Shown here: one piece after another, positions 13,520 to 23,680 of the stretch
How the letters are laid out: each line of letters begins with the position of its first letter
How positions within the stretch are numbered: the first letter of the stretch is position 1
Origin: Ignelater luminosus
Lineage: Eukaryota; Arthropoda; Insecta; Coleoptera; Elateridae
Assembly (NCBI GenBank): GCA_011009095.1
Contig: VTPC01001032.1
Location: forward strand, 73,681-137,680
Length of the DNA stretch: 64,000 nucleotides
Direction of reading: 5' to 3'
Position numbers and translations under genes: made by a program
Notes under the pieces: model-generated
Database searches by the model: none
What the model saw: only the letters and a program-made list of their open reading frames with translations
What the model was told of the DNA's origin: nothing

Positions 13520-14460
13520 TTGGCTGTGTACGGAGATGGTTGTCCTTCCAAGTCAATTATTTGCAAATGGTCAAAATTGTTTAAACATGGTCGACAATCA
13601 CTGGATGATGATCCCCGTCTAGGCCGCCCTGTTGGCGTGGTTACTTTGGATGTTGTTAAAAAAAACCAAGTGTTTAGAACTGGAGGTTGCAAGAATAAAG
13701 AAATGACAATTAGAAGTTTCAGAAACTACGGGTTTCAAAATTTTACACAAATGCCTTGGAATGACAAAGGTTAGTGCGAGATGGATGCCGCAAATGCTAT
13801 CTCCATTTCAAATGCGTGTCCGAATACAGATATGTGAACAATTTTTGACGCTCTGTGAAGACGAACCGAATTCTATTATCAATCGACTTGTCACTGGAGA
13901 TGAACGCTGGGTTTATCATTGTGATCCTGAATTGAAACAAGAATCGATGCAGTGACATATTAAGAGTTCCAGCTCTCCCAAGAAGTTTAAAGTCACGACT
14001 TCAGCAGAAAAAATAATGGCAACTGTTTTTTGAGACAGTCAAAGAATTTTAATAATTGATTATCTAAATAAGGGTAACACGGTAACAGGGGAGTACTATG
14101 TGAGCTTAATGCATCGCTTCAGAAAGCCTATCAAAGTGAAAAGGTGAGGAAAACTGACGAAAGGTGTCCTGTTGCTCGACGAAGATTCACCAGTGCACAA
14201 GTCAAGAGTTTCAAAAGCTGCTATTGCTGTTTCGAAAAAATCGACCATCTGCCTTATAGTCCAGATCAGCTCCCCTGCGACTATTTTTTGTTTTCAAATC
14301 GCAAGAAAACTGTAAGGGGAACAAAATCTAGGAACGATGAAGAACTTATGTCTGCTATTAAATGCAATTTTGCCGACAAGACAGAAGAATATTTTTATAA
14401 TGAATTAAAGTTGTTATTGAAACGGTGGTAATACTCGTATTCAAAAGCAAGGGAATTACA
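13520..14460 (+). pseudogene. Old mariner transposase relic
   Basis: Three plus-strand pieces in different frames together look like a mariner transposase. 13520-13690 gives WSKLFKHGRQSLDDDPRLGR, matching the N-terminal helix-turn-helix and GRP region. 13761-13955 gives KVSARWMPQMLS and NRLVTGDERWVYHCDPELK, the linker and first catalytic aspartate. 13956-14460 carries DEDSPVHKS where HDNAPxH is expected and, in a shifted frame, LPYSPDQLPCDYFLF with the third aspartate. There are at least three in-frame stops and several frameshifts. The first frame opens at a TTG, so the true start is not seen. I found no clear TIRs. The decay is much deeper than in the other mariners here, so this is the oldest insertion of the family in the window. 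Confidence 0.85.
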
Positions 14461-14469
14461 TTGAAAAAT

Positions 14470-15990
14470 AGATTTTTGTTCTTGTTCTACTCTCTTGTTT
14501 TTATGCCTAGTTCCAAAGTATAAGAACAATCCCTTGTAATTTAAATAACAATTTTATAGAAATTAGAAACGTCGTTTTATTGTAAACAATTTTTTAAACG
14601 TTCTCCATCTACTTCTTGATAAAAATAAAGTCTATTTTTTTGGTTCCTTTCTAACCTTTTGTAAATCCATTCTAGCACCTTCTCCAACATAACAACGAAG
14701 ATAATCAAGTTTAACATTGTAGTACTTCTTTTATGTATTTACCTTTAAAAAAGTGTATGAAACTCAACCGAAATTCATTTTGACAACAAACTGTTGAGAA
14801 ATGTGCTCGAATTAACAGAGAAACTACAAAAAGTCAGGGAAGAAAGAAGTGAACGAAAAACATTTTAAAAATCGCTTGAATTAAGACCATGTGTGTTACG
14901 TGCCAAAATAAACTTTAAGACACAGGCTTATAATCAGCGACTAGAAGGCACGAAGAACTAAGTTCGCTGATACCGAGACTAGCAGACAGTCGAAGACGGC
15001 TAGGTTCGAAATGCCTACTTATCCCTAAAATAGCTCAAAATCGGTATTCTTAGAAGGTTCCACTATGGATTCAGCCAGATCATAAGATTCAAAAGGACCA
15101 CAGTCCCTCTTAAATCGGCAACAACTTTACAAATACTTACTTAGACTTTCTGAAACAAAAGCTTACTCAAAGCGTTAAACCGCCTTATACAAAAGTATTT
15201 TCACTTCACTCTGTATAAATGTTTCTTTAATTAAATTTGGAATATTCAAATTGAATCAACAAATCATTTTCTTTGGATCATTCAGTATGTCAAGGTTTTT
15301 GAGTCACCCGGTATATTCTTAATTAGTGAAATTAATATAACTGGATCAAATTAATCAAATGCTTATTTGACTTCCATAGTTTCGCTCAAACCAGTGCATA
15401 TAATTACAATATTAAACTATCTTTCAAACTATAAATTTATTAGAAAAATAAAACAAAAAAAACAAAGTTTACATAATATAAAACAATCAAAAAGATACAA
15501 ATAAAACAAAACAAATAAACTGTTGATTATACAAAACAAAATCCTTATAAAGTAAACGTCAATAATCGTGCTCGATCTTACTGCGCAGCAAAATTCTGGC
15601 CAGTGACGCTCGAGGGGATTCCCAGAAACGCCAAATGCGTGGGCACCCGTCGACGCCGTTCAAACAGCTTACGACTGCACTTAATATATCTTACGAAAAG
15701 GTAATATCTCATTTCATTTAAATAAAATCGACAATGAATTAAGTCATACAATCAAATTAAAACCAAGCCAAATAATTATGATAAAAAAAATTAAAACTGA
15801 TTTACATTACAAATTTACTCTGAACATTACTGGATTATAAAATTCTTTATTCGTAAAAATAACTAATGAACCAAACACTATACCACAATGAGTATACTAG
15901 AAACCGTTGTTATAAATGTTTACAATAATGGCAAGGAAAAACTTCCTTGTTTATTTTCCACTGAACAAGTTTTGAATGCAGTTGTTTCTT
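14470..15990. other. Intergenic DNA
   Basis: No gene recognised. 15560-15680 is unusually GC-rich for the window (it contains CGTCGACGCCGTTC) and may be a transposon remnant. At 15300-15315 the sequence GAGTCACCCGGTATA looks like the outer end of a DNA transposon, but no partner end was found. Confidence 0.35.
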
Positions 15991-16002
15991 TAACCCACAA
16001 GG

Positions 16003-16013
16003 GGGTATAAAAA
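16003..16013 (+). promoter_or_regulatory. Possible TATA box
   Basis: GGGGGTATAAAAACG contains a good TATA box, about 135 bp upstream of the ATG at 16145. Only the motif and its position support it. Confidence 0.3.
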
Positions 16014-16144
16014 CGACGATATTAATGGGTGTACACTAACCTTCGTAGCTGTACGATCCAAATCGTTATCCACACGGGTAACTGCGTATCTATTTACTTG
16101 AAGCTTCGTAGACTGGCCACATCCACACAACAAGGAGGGACAAA

Positions 16145-16543
16145 ATGACAATGAATTTCACTGAACAAGTCCCGCTTCACAGCAAAAGGAAAAAGAAGCC
16201 CTACTTCCAAAGAATAAGCTCTAACGGCAACCCCTTTGTGAAATCCAGCACTATGCTGATATATCCTAAGGGCACTTCACTAAACGATAATCTTCATGGG
16301 CCACAACAGCTAAATTTTTATGAAAGACGTCGCACAAAACTTTTTTTCTACCAGCGTTGGACTTTCCTCTCTGAAGCTCCTGAATCCACTCCCTCTGTTT
16401 CGCGTCGATCGCACCCTGATCTCAACGCGCAAAAGCGACTTATCCCCGTAACTAAATTACGCAGATTACTGCCCCGCGAAAACAGCTACTCTCTACAACC
16501 CTATTCTTCAATAGAGGTCACCACGCATCTCGATTTGAATTAA
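16145..16543 (+). CDS. Hypothetical 132-residue protein
   Basis: An ATG-started open frame, less AT-rich than its surroundings and longer than chance frames nearby. The product is basic (KRKKK near residue 16, several RRR clusters) and rich in serine and proline, with no signal peptide, membrane segment or domain that I recognise. It follows a possible TATA box at 16003 and lies upstream of a possible LTR at 16736. It may be a small gene, the end of a retroelement gene, or a chance frame in a GC-richer patch. Confidence 0.25.
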   Translation: MTMNFTEQVPLHSKRKKKPYFQRISSNGNPFVKSSTMLIYPKGTSLNDNLHGPQQLNFYERRRTKLFFYQRWTFLSEAPESTPSVSRRSHPDLNAQKRLIPVTKLRRLLPRENSYSLQPYSSIEVTTHLDLN

Positions 16544-16735
16544 TTATTGCGAAATAATTTTTCAAAAATTAAAAACCGTAACATGTGCTTTTAACTCTTA
16601 TATCTTTAAAATAAATTTCTCAAAAACTACCACCAAAGTCATTTTCTATACACCGTTAAATAGATAATTTTAATTATCACTGGACACCCCTTGTCATTGA
16701 GCAAATTGAAAAGCTAGCTGCCACGTAGAGGGGGT

Positions 16736-16979
16736 TGTAGTTGGGAATAGAATTTCTACCAATGTTTCTACGTCAAAGTATGCTTTGATTAGATTGAACA
16801 TCGATGTGTGCCCGCGTTTTGTTTTTTACGTCGTATATAAAAGTTAATATGGCACTGTATAATTCAACGCACATTTTGTTCGTTTGTTGAATTTAAATAC
16901 CTAGTGTAACGTAGATTCAAGTTACAAATAGACAATAATACAATAAGGTATCTTTTAATCTTAGCCCAACTAAACTCAG
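16736..16979 (+). repeat. Possible solo or 3' LTR
   Basis: A purine-rich run (AGAGGGGG, 16727-16734) precedes TTGTAGTTGGGAATAG. About 110 bp later comes a TATA box in CGTATATAAAAG (16835-16846), then an initiator-like region ATTCAACGCACATTTTG. The segment ends CTAAACTCAGCAG, followed by TGGTGTTGAAC, which could be a primer-binding site. Polypurine tract, promoter and CA-like end together suggest an LTR. No second copy is complete in the window, although CTAAACTCAGTAG-TGG also occurs at 2943-2955. No adjacent gag or pol is seen. Confidence 0.3.
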
Positions 16980-16984
16980 CAGTG

Positions 16985-17840
16985 GTGTTGAACATAGGTA
17001 AGGAGGTTACATATACAATAAAACAGCATAGTTATATATTATATTTAAGAAAATATGTTGAGGGCAAAATGGTACAAATCACGAGTATACTGTATATCAA
17101 ATTTAGACAAGTACGTAATTCAGTAAAATATACTTTCAATAACCAAATACAAATAAGTAATTAGTTGAGATAATATCAAAATAAATCAATTATCAAACTT
17201 ATAAACTATGACAAACTGGTTAGGACATCTCATATAAGTGCCAAAAATTAAAGTAAATAAATATGAAATCAGCAAAAACATTGAAATATATGATAAAAAC
17301 TCTAGAAATTGATAAGAATTAGAAACAATGTACACAAACAACAAATGTTAACATTTTACACTTTTTAAATCTACGTATATACTACCAAAACAAAATTTAG
17401 GAATCACAAATTTAGAAAAAGAAAATTGTATTACAATTAATAAATGATAATATAACCTTGCTAAACCGAAAGTATAAAGAAAACTAACTTCGTTAATTAA
17501 CAGCAAAAAAACAAATTAAGTTGAGAAGCACTAAACATAAACAAGATAGAAAGGTGCAGTAAATCCTGCAAAACATTATGTATACAATCTGTTCAAGATA
17601 AGGATGCACAATTGCACAGCACGGGGATGTCGGAAACGGTAAGAGATACAGGATCAGTTAACTGGGATGAAAGTTGGCTATTTATAGGACCTTTTTGTTT
17701 GCGTTTGCAAAATCTAGATATCTTGGATAATTTAAGAGATATTTAAAAAAAAGTAGATTTCTCGATTTTTGTTATTATTTTTTCTTTCATTTATTTGAAG
17801 AGATATGAGAAAACTAAAACCATTTTTCCATTGCCACTGT
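16985..17840. other. AT-rich intergenic DNA
   Basis: Very AT-rich; nothing recognised. The open frame at 16982-17164 has no ATG at its start and no motif. Confidence 0.4.
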
Positions 17841-17849
17841 TAGTTCCCT

Positions 17850-18207
17850 ATTAAAATACGCTAACAAAATTCCTGTACAACGTTTCGGTTTCGAATAACC
17901 ATCATCAGCCTCATTTTTTAAATAGGCGGGAACACAATTGAAAATTGTTTCGAATAGCCCTTGTTGTCACGATTCTAATGATGTAAACATGATAAGATTA
18001 TTTTGGTTTTGATTTTTTTTTATGTTGAACGCTGCTGGGACCAACTGTAATAATTGCTGTTCTTCTTTAAAATTTTGGTTGAGCGCATGATTCTTGACAT
18101 AACCCCATAGGAAAGAAATCTAACGGTGTTAGATCAGGTGATCGTGCAGGTCAGGGTACTGCAGAATGCATTAATTTATAGCATAAGAAATCAAAATAAC
18201 CCTACCA
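17850..18207. mobile_element. Rearranged DNA-transposon fragment, copy A
   Basis: 17850-18010 matches 19611-19770 in the same orientation (shared ACGCTAACAAAATT- and CATCATCA-type blocks and GATGTAAACATGATA). 18045-18207 matches 19745-19914 in the opposite orientation. Read on the minus strand, the second half encodes a remnant of a mariner-superfamily transposase: ARSPDLTPLDFF and, after a frameshift, LWGYVKNHAL. The fragment therefore holds one part of the element in the original orientation and another part flipped. Its right edge overlaps the last codons of the DUF1091 gene. Confidence 0.75.
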
Positions 18208-18899
18208 TGTCCCTTTTACGGGACGATAAACGGTTCCATAGAGACGTAATGTCATTACATCATTAGTCTCTTGAACTACGTTTAAATCAAGCATATATTG
18301 ACCATCTGGGATACGTGGCGGAAATCTGGATTCATCTGGGCTCCAATTACAAATATGATAAGTTTCCTTGAACAGCAAAGTTAGACATCATATTACGAAT
18401 TTATTCTTAAACATTTAGTTACCCTTCTTATTGGACATCTTGTAAAATTTCCGCAGGTGTAAAATCTTCCAAGACCAAACTCATTCTTTGCTGCACTTTG
18501 ACAAAAATCAAATTGAAAGCGTAAGGGAAACAAACGATATTCATTGCTGGCAAATTTATACGCTTGAACAATTACCTACGTCAACACAAAAATATAGAAA
18601 ACCTAATTAGTATGTAAATGTATTACCTGAACATTGTTGCCTAAGAGTTTGATAAACGTAAATGTACCATTAACAGTAGCTGTAGTTCGGTTATACTTAA
18701 AGGTAACAACCTTAATATTTCTTACAAATTCTGGATTGTGATCGTTTAACTCCATGCGTTCAAATGTAAGTTTGTAATCACTTTGATGAAACTGAAAAAA
18801 AACCGTCTTGTATGATTCGATTGTGATAAATTGATTGCTGTTTCCTACCAAAAACACTCCAGTAACAACCGTTAAAAAGAAAATTCCAGCTGTATACAT
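18202..18899 (-). CDS. DUF1091-family secreted protein, three exons
   Basis: Exons at 18627-18899, 18423-18575 and 18202-18366 join in phase 0 with GT-AG introns of 51 and 56 bp, giving 196 residues. The ATG at 18899 begins a signal peptide (MYTAGIFFLTVVTGVFLVG). The rest matches the plan of DUF1091 proteins, the insect family related to MD-2 lipid-recognition domains: an N-terminal FERMELNDHNPEFVRNI block, a central QFDFCQ with later FYTCGNFTRCP cysteines in exon 2, and FPPRIPDGQYMLDL in exon 3, where the family has its PP-x-G-Y-LDL motif. Function is unknown; family members are secreted or membrane-associated proteins. The last codons and the stop (ACATGGTAG) resemble the transposon fragment downstream (ACATGATAG in the other copy), so the C-terminus may be transposon-derived. 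Splice sites are predicted from sequence only. Confidence 0.85.
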
Positions 18900-18959
18900 C
18901 TTTCTTGATTCTACACTAGTCTGTCACATCACCCGACACGAGTACATTTCGTATTTTGT

Positions 18960-19560
18960 ACCACAACAAAGCTACGTGATCATTATGCTATAGATAGTTA
19001 GAGTTTGGATTGATTGTATCTTGGCGTAATTCAGCTAATAATGATTGTCGTTTTGCTTTGCCCTTGTACAATTTGTGTAAACAGGAAATGATTACAGTGG
19101 TACATGGTATTATTTGAAATTTAAATTTTTAAGATAAACACCAATATAAAAATTACCGATACCTTATTTTAATTATCTTTCTTAAATTTATTTCACAATA
19201 TTTCTTTTATTTCAATATTAACTTTTCGAGTCCTGTCATGAATCGTTTACTTGTAATAATATAGTCTAACAAGAATGGTCTTCCTTGAAGTTTTAAAATT
19301 GACGAACTAAAAGTTTTCTACAGCCCTATATTTAATAATTTTAATGGCAAAGAGCTTACACCACTATAAAACATAACATTTTATATTTAAATAATTTACA
19401 ATCGAGTTAATTACATTAAAGTTCTAAAACAAATTATGTAAAATTTTAAATCTTTCCTTATACCACATAATGTTTTCAATACCGATAACAGATTTAAATT
19501 GTTTTGTAACTATTCTTAAACATGTAGGGATTGCTCAAAAAAAAATATTTAACATTTTAA
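18960..19560. other. AT-rich intergenic DNA
   Basis: The region upstream of the DUF1091 gene. I see no strong promoter element and no other gene. Confidence 0.4.
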
Positions 19561-19610
19561 CTAGAAATCGGAAAACTAAAACCACATTTCCATTTCCATT
19601 TTTTGTTCTT

Positions 19611-19914
19611 TATTAAAATGCGTTAACAAAATTTCTGTACAACCTTTCGGTTTCGAGTAACCATCATCAACCTTACTTTTTTAAATAGACAAAAAACAAT
19701 TGAAAATTGTTTTGAATAGCTCTTGTTGTCAAGATTTTAATGATGTAAACATGATAGGGTCATTTTGATTTCTTATGCTATAAATTAATGCATTCTGCAG
19801 TACCCTGGCCTGCACGATCACCTGATCTAACACCGTTAGATTTCTTTCCTATGGGGTTATGTCAAGAATCATGCCCTCAACCAAAATTTTGAAGAAGAAC
19901 AGCAATTATTACAG
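19611..19914 (+). mobile_element. DNA-transposon fragment, copy B
   Basis: Collinear version of the sequence scattered in copy A. Near its 3' part the plus strand encodes WPARSPDLTPLDFF and, one base out of frame, LWGYVKNHALNQNFEEEQQ. WPARSPDLTPLDFFLWG is the third-catalytic-aspartate block of a widespread insect group within the IS630-Tc1-mariner superfamily. Upstream of this block little coding sequence survives. No TIRs could be defined. Confidence 0.7.
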
Positions 19915-20007
19915 TATACTAAGTTACCAAAATGACAAAATACTAAAGGTAAAATTAAGAAACCTAAATATCAAGTTTGTTTACTTTCAACGTGTGTTTG
20001 TACGTAC

Positions 20008-20424
20008 CGCGAGAGCAACAGAAATCCAATTCAAAGATACCCACGGATCCTGAATTTCTTGTCTTTGATAGTTCCATATAAGTAAAAGTAAAACAAAAGC
20101 GGTTAATAATACACGTAACATTTAAATTTTGTTTAGGTTGTTTTTTAAGTGATTACTTAATTAATTACACATAATTACAATAGTTTCTAAAACTTTGGAA
20201 GTTTAAAAATTGTTAGCAGAGGAACTTAGAATTTTCATATTAGAATTTTATTTTCGTAATGATATGATGAATAAAAATGGTGAATGGGAATATTAAGTAG
20301 TCAAACTGATTAGATATTATGACATTTAAAAGTTTAATGTTTGAATTTTCATTTAAAGATTACTCTAAAACAATCTTTTAAAATTCGAAGGGTATTTTTG
20401 ACTCGGTGTTTTGTTGCTCTCGCG
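20008..20424. mobile_element. MITE with GTAC target duplication
   Basis: The left end reads CGCGAGAGCAACAGAAAT and the right end, read inward, CGCGAGAGCAACAAAACA, with weaker similarity for about 20 bp more. GTAC flanks both sides (20004-20007 and 20425-20428). The unit is 417 bp, has no coding capacity and fits a non-autonomous DNA transposon with a 4-bp target duplication. GTAC is palindromic, so it could instead be the outermost TIR bases. I cannot name the superfamily. Confidence 0.75.
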
Positions 20425-20844
20425 GTACAATGTTAACGTGTGTTTTTTTATCTAATAACTTAATTAAATATTATACGTGTGCATTCTATTAATCTAAATA
20501 ATTTAATTATAATTGTAATGAACTACCATTATTGTATTTAAAAAAAAATGCAAGACAGAATTGCTTATGTATTAGATTTAAACAGAAAATGTTTGCATAA
20601 TATAAGATTCTTAAATATATAATGTTATATTTGATTCTCTGTATTGACTTTTGTGTTTTCTGAGAATAAAGTTTGATAAACTAATTTTAAAAAACATCTT
20701 ACCTTAAAGAATGAATTACTTAAGCTTTTATTTTGAGCAGATAATTTGTTGCAAATAAGTTATGAAAAATTCTGTTCAAAACCTTGGGCACTCTGCATAT
20801 TGGAAACTAACTAAGCATTTTGAGATACAATTTATATAAATTTA

Positions 20845-22504
20845 CTATGAAATACACAAGCTGTCCAGGTTTGGTTTTACATTCAAGATACCCTCTCTGC
20901 GCTCCTTTTCTATTCGAAGTTTAATTCTACATATATTTAGATTTTAAAGCAGTAACACTTGAAAAACCAATTTCACACAGGTAAGGAGTGGGAAAAGGTA
21001 CCAACATCCAAAGCGCTTTTTCTTTAATACGACAATAATCGCAAGACAGTTCAGTTTAGAAATACGTTAAAGACTCAATAGTAAAATTTGATTTTTCTGA
21101 GCTGCTTGAAGAAAGTTCTATCGGTTGCTCCTCTTCTTGGAGCGATAGACCGGTAAGTGACCTGTCAAATGCATTTATTACCCTATTTCAGTTACACAAT
21201 TTAATGTTTGTTTCTGCGATAAAGTATTTACGGAAATTAGTGCTCAAGTTCTCTAAATGACCTTCCACTGTCTCCAGCAACACTTTTGTTATGAATTTCT
21301 TCCGGCGGGCAACTCTGGTTAAAGTCACACATCGTGGGAAGCATCTCAAAACAGTTTTCCTTTATTTTGTTATTCTATAACTGTATTTTCTCACAAAAAG
21401 CCTTGACCCTTCCTTAAATCAAATATATTTGTATTATTTCTCTAAAGTTGAAGATTGAGCGAGTTAAGTTTTTCGAATATGTCTACTAAGTAGGAGAGTT
21501 TTATTAAACATAACTTTTTGTAAAATTCTTCTGCATGCTTATGATTCTCCTTGCATGAGAATATCGCTATTTCATTTTTTCAGTTCGTAGATGCGCTTGA
21601 ACACCTTACCGCGTGACACCATCCCAATGAAAACTGTTCCCAGACTGTTCCTGGAAATTCATTCTTCACAAGTGCTTGTAAACCGTTATATCTATGGCTT
21701 GAGCTCCATCGGTGCAAGCTCCAACGCAATCGTTCCATCGGAAGTTTGCGCTGACAATAGCATAATTTGTAATTCTGAACATCTCGATACCAGTTACTCT
21801 TTTTTTTCAATAGGTTTGCAAAATAGTAAGTCCTCAACTATTGTAGCTTCTTGATGGAATCTGATATAGCAACATCAAATAAAGATCGTTACTGCTGTTT
21901 GTTGCTTCATCAAGTTGTATGGCAAATAATTTTCCAACTAATTCCTAATTCAGATTCAAGCTCTTGTTGAATATTCACAGATATATAGTTAATTCTTCGA
22001 AAAACTGTACCGTCTGACAGAAAAATCTGCTTAAGTTGTTTAGCATAGCTTTCACCAAACATCGTTTCTGGAATGTCTATAGAAGCTAGTAAAATAAGTA
22101 TTTCTGCAATCGTATGTGGCTTTTACATTTAGCTATTTTAAAAATCATTTTGTACGATGCCAATAAAGCTCTTTAATTTATTGTGAGAAATTTGTGGAAA
22201 TTTGACTTCTGTTTCTCGAAATGTCTGAGTTTCCCTGCAAAACAATTATGCAGCTTACCAATATATTCTTTGTGCGGGATTTCGAAATGCCTCTTAAATT
22301 GATTCGGTTTCTGTAGCTAAAATTTTGAAACAATAAGGTTTTTGTTGTTACCACTTATTTCAGCATTTGTAAAACCGAAATTTAAGTATTTTTTTGTGTT
22401 TTTAATTTTATAATAGGATTAGCACTGGTAATGAGCTTTGTTAATGAAGTAGAAGCTTCTTCGTCTTCAAGCTTACGTTTACCTCCTATTATAAATCTAT
22501 CCAT
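20845..22504 (-). pseudogene. hAT transposase pseudogene (ZBED5-like)
   Basis: Read from the ATG at 22504, the minus strand gives MDRFIIGGKRKLEDE, a typical start of this group. It continues in shifting frames through YLNFGFTNAEI, NQFKRHFE (zinc-finger histidines), KPHTIAE, FGESYAKQLKQIFLS, FAIQLDEATN (first catalytic aspartate), CVGACTDGAQ (second), LQALVKNEF, and near the end PTPYLCEIGFSSVTALKSKY, the C-terminal hAT dimerisation block. The last recognisable residues end at the TAG at 20845-20847. Many frameshifts and stops show a long-dead copy. Neither clear TIRs nor an 8-bp duplication were found, although GGGCAC motifs occur near 20788 and 22805. This family encodes nuclear cut-and-paste transposases that have also been domesticated as ZBED genes. 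Confidence 0.85.
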
Positions 22505-23680
22505 ATTTACTACACGTATACGTAAATATACAAATTTTTCTCAGTATTTGAACTTCAAGTGACAAAGTCTCTTAGGCAACACAGTTGGAATGGAACAACT
22601 AACAAACACGAGCAGGCGCGCTGCTTTTATAGCGGCGTATTTTCAATCCAGAAAGTTCAAGACTCATCGGTATCTGCTGCGAACATTTGGTTGATGGTTA
22701 GATCATGTAATAGTAAGACGCGACTGCACTACATCGGCAGCAATACCCATCGTTAGCCGATCAAGTTTAAATTCTCTCGTGTTGGGTTATCTTATATTAT
22801 GCAAGGGGCACAGAGTTATGTACAAAATGGGACGCGAAATACAAAAGATTGAGATCTACTAAACTAGACCTAGGAAAGTGTATTCCAGGCGGAATAAATA
22901 AAAGCGATTGAAATGATCTTCCATAAAATTACAATCTATACCACAAGATAGAAAAACATTAATTAAGACCCGAAAGAAAATCTTGGTATTGACTTACCCT
23001 CAAGATTAGATGGGGCTTTCCTTAAATAATAAAAGGATTTGTTACATCTAAAGGAGATGACTGGAGCAATAATCTAACATAAAGGCGCACAGAAATGAAT
23101 TCAGAAACAGCCATATTACAACACTTTAATTGACACCAAAAGCACCAGAAGCACACTTCACATAGGATAATCCAGGGGTGTTTACTTTGTACAATAGGAA
23201 AACTAAACAAATGTTTGGAGCAAACGGAATCTCGCATGAAAGTCTTCATCGAAAGTTCGCGGGGAACTAGACTTGGTGGAGAACCAATCTATTGATCAAT
23301 CAGAGAAATTCTAAAGGAATTGACAAGGGTAATAAATTGGAATTTCACTAATATAGAAAGCGACCCTAGAAGTGACTTAAGCCATTGGATTAATAAATAG
23401 CAACAGCATGAGTGGAGGTCATGCCCTTATCGCTGAAGAACAAACTTATAGAAAGCTCTTTTTGTAAGATTTGCAAAACTTACAATCCATTTTATCTGTC
23501 GAGAAAACCTAGGGAAACTGCGTCACAAAAGCTCAAATTAATATGGAATGTTACTCAACTTTCTACAAAATAGTCAAAAAAGGTTAAAAATCAATCATGC
23601 TAATTATAAGTTTGTTAAACATGGGGCCATTTTACGTCAAATCACCTAACATCATGTGCCCTCATGTCTCAGAATTTCTT
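22505..23680. other. Intergenic DNA
   Basis: No gene recognised. 22560-22760 contains an open frame without an ATG start or motif. 22840-23600 is moderately less AT-rich, with no recognisable family. Confidence 0.35.

Noticed and set aside
13200..14545. TIRs of the old mariner relic
   Set aside because: No convincing inverted match between the flanks; the ends seem lost or too diverged.
20780..22815. GGGCAC motifs near 20788 and 22805 as TIRs of the ZBED-like hAT
   Set aside because: They are not in inverted orientation with respect to each other and no 8-bp duplication was found.
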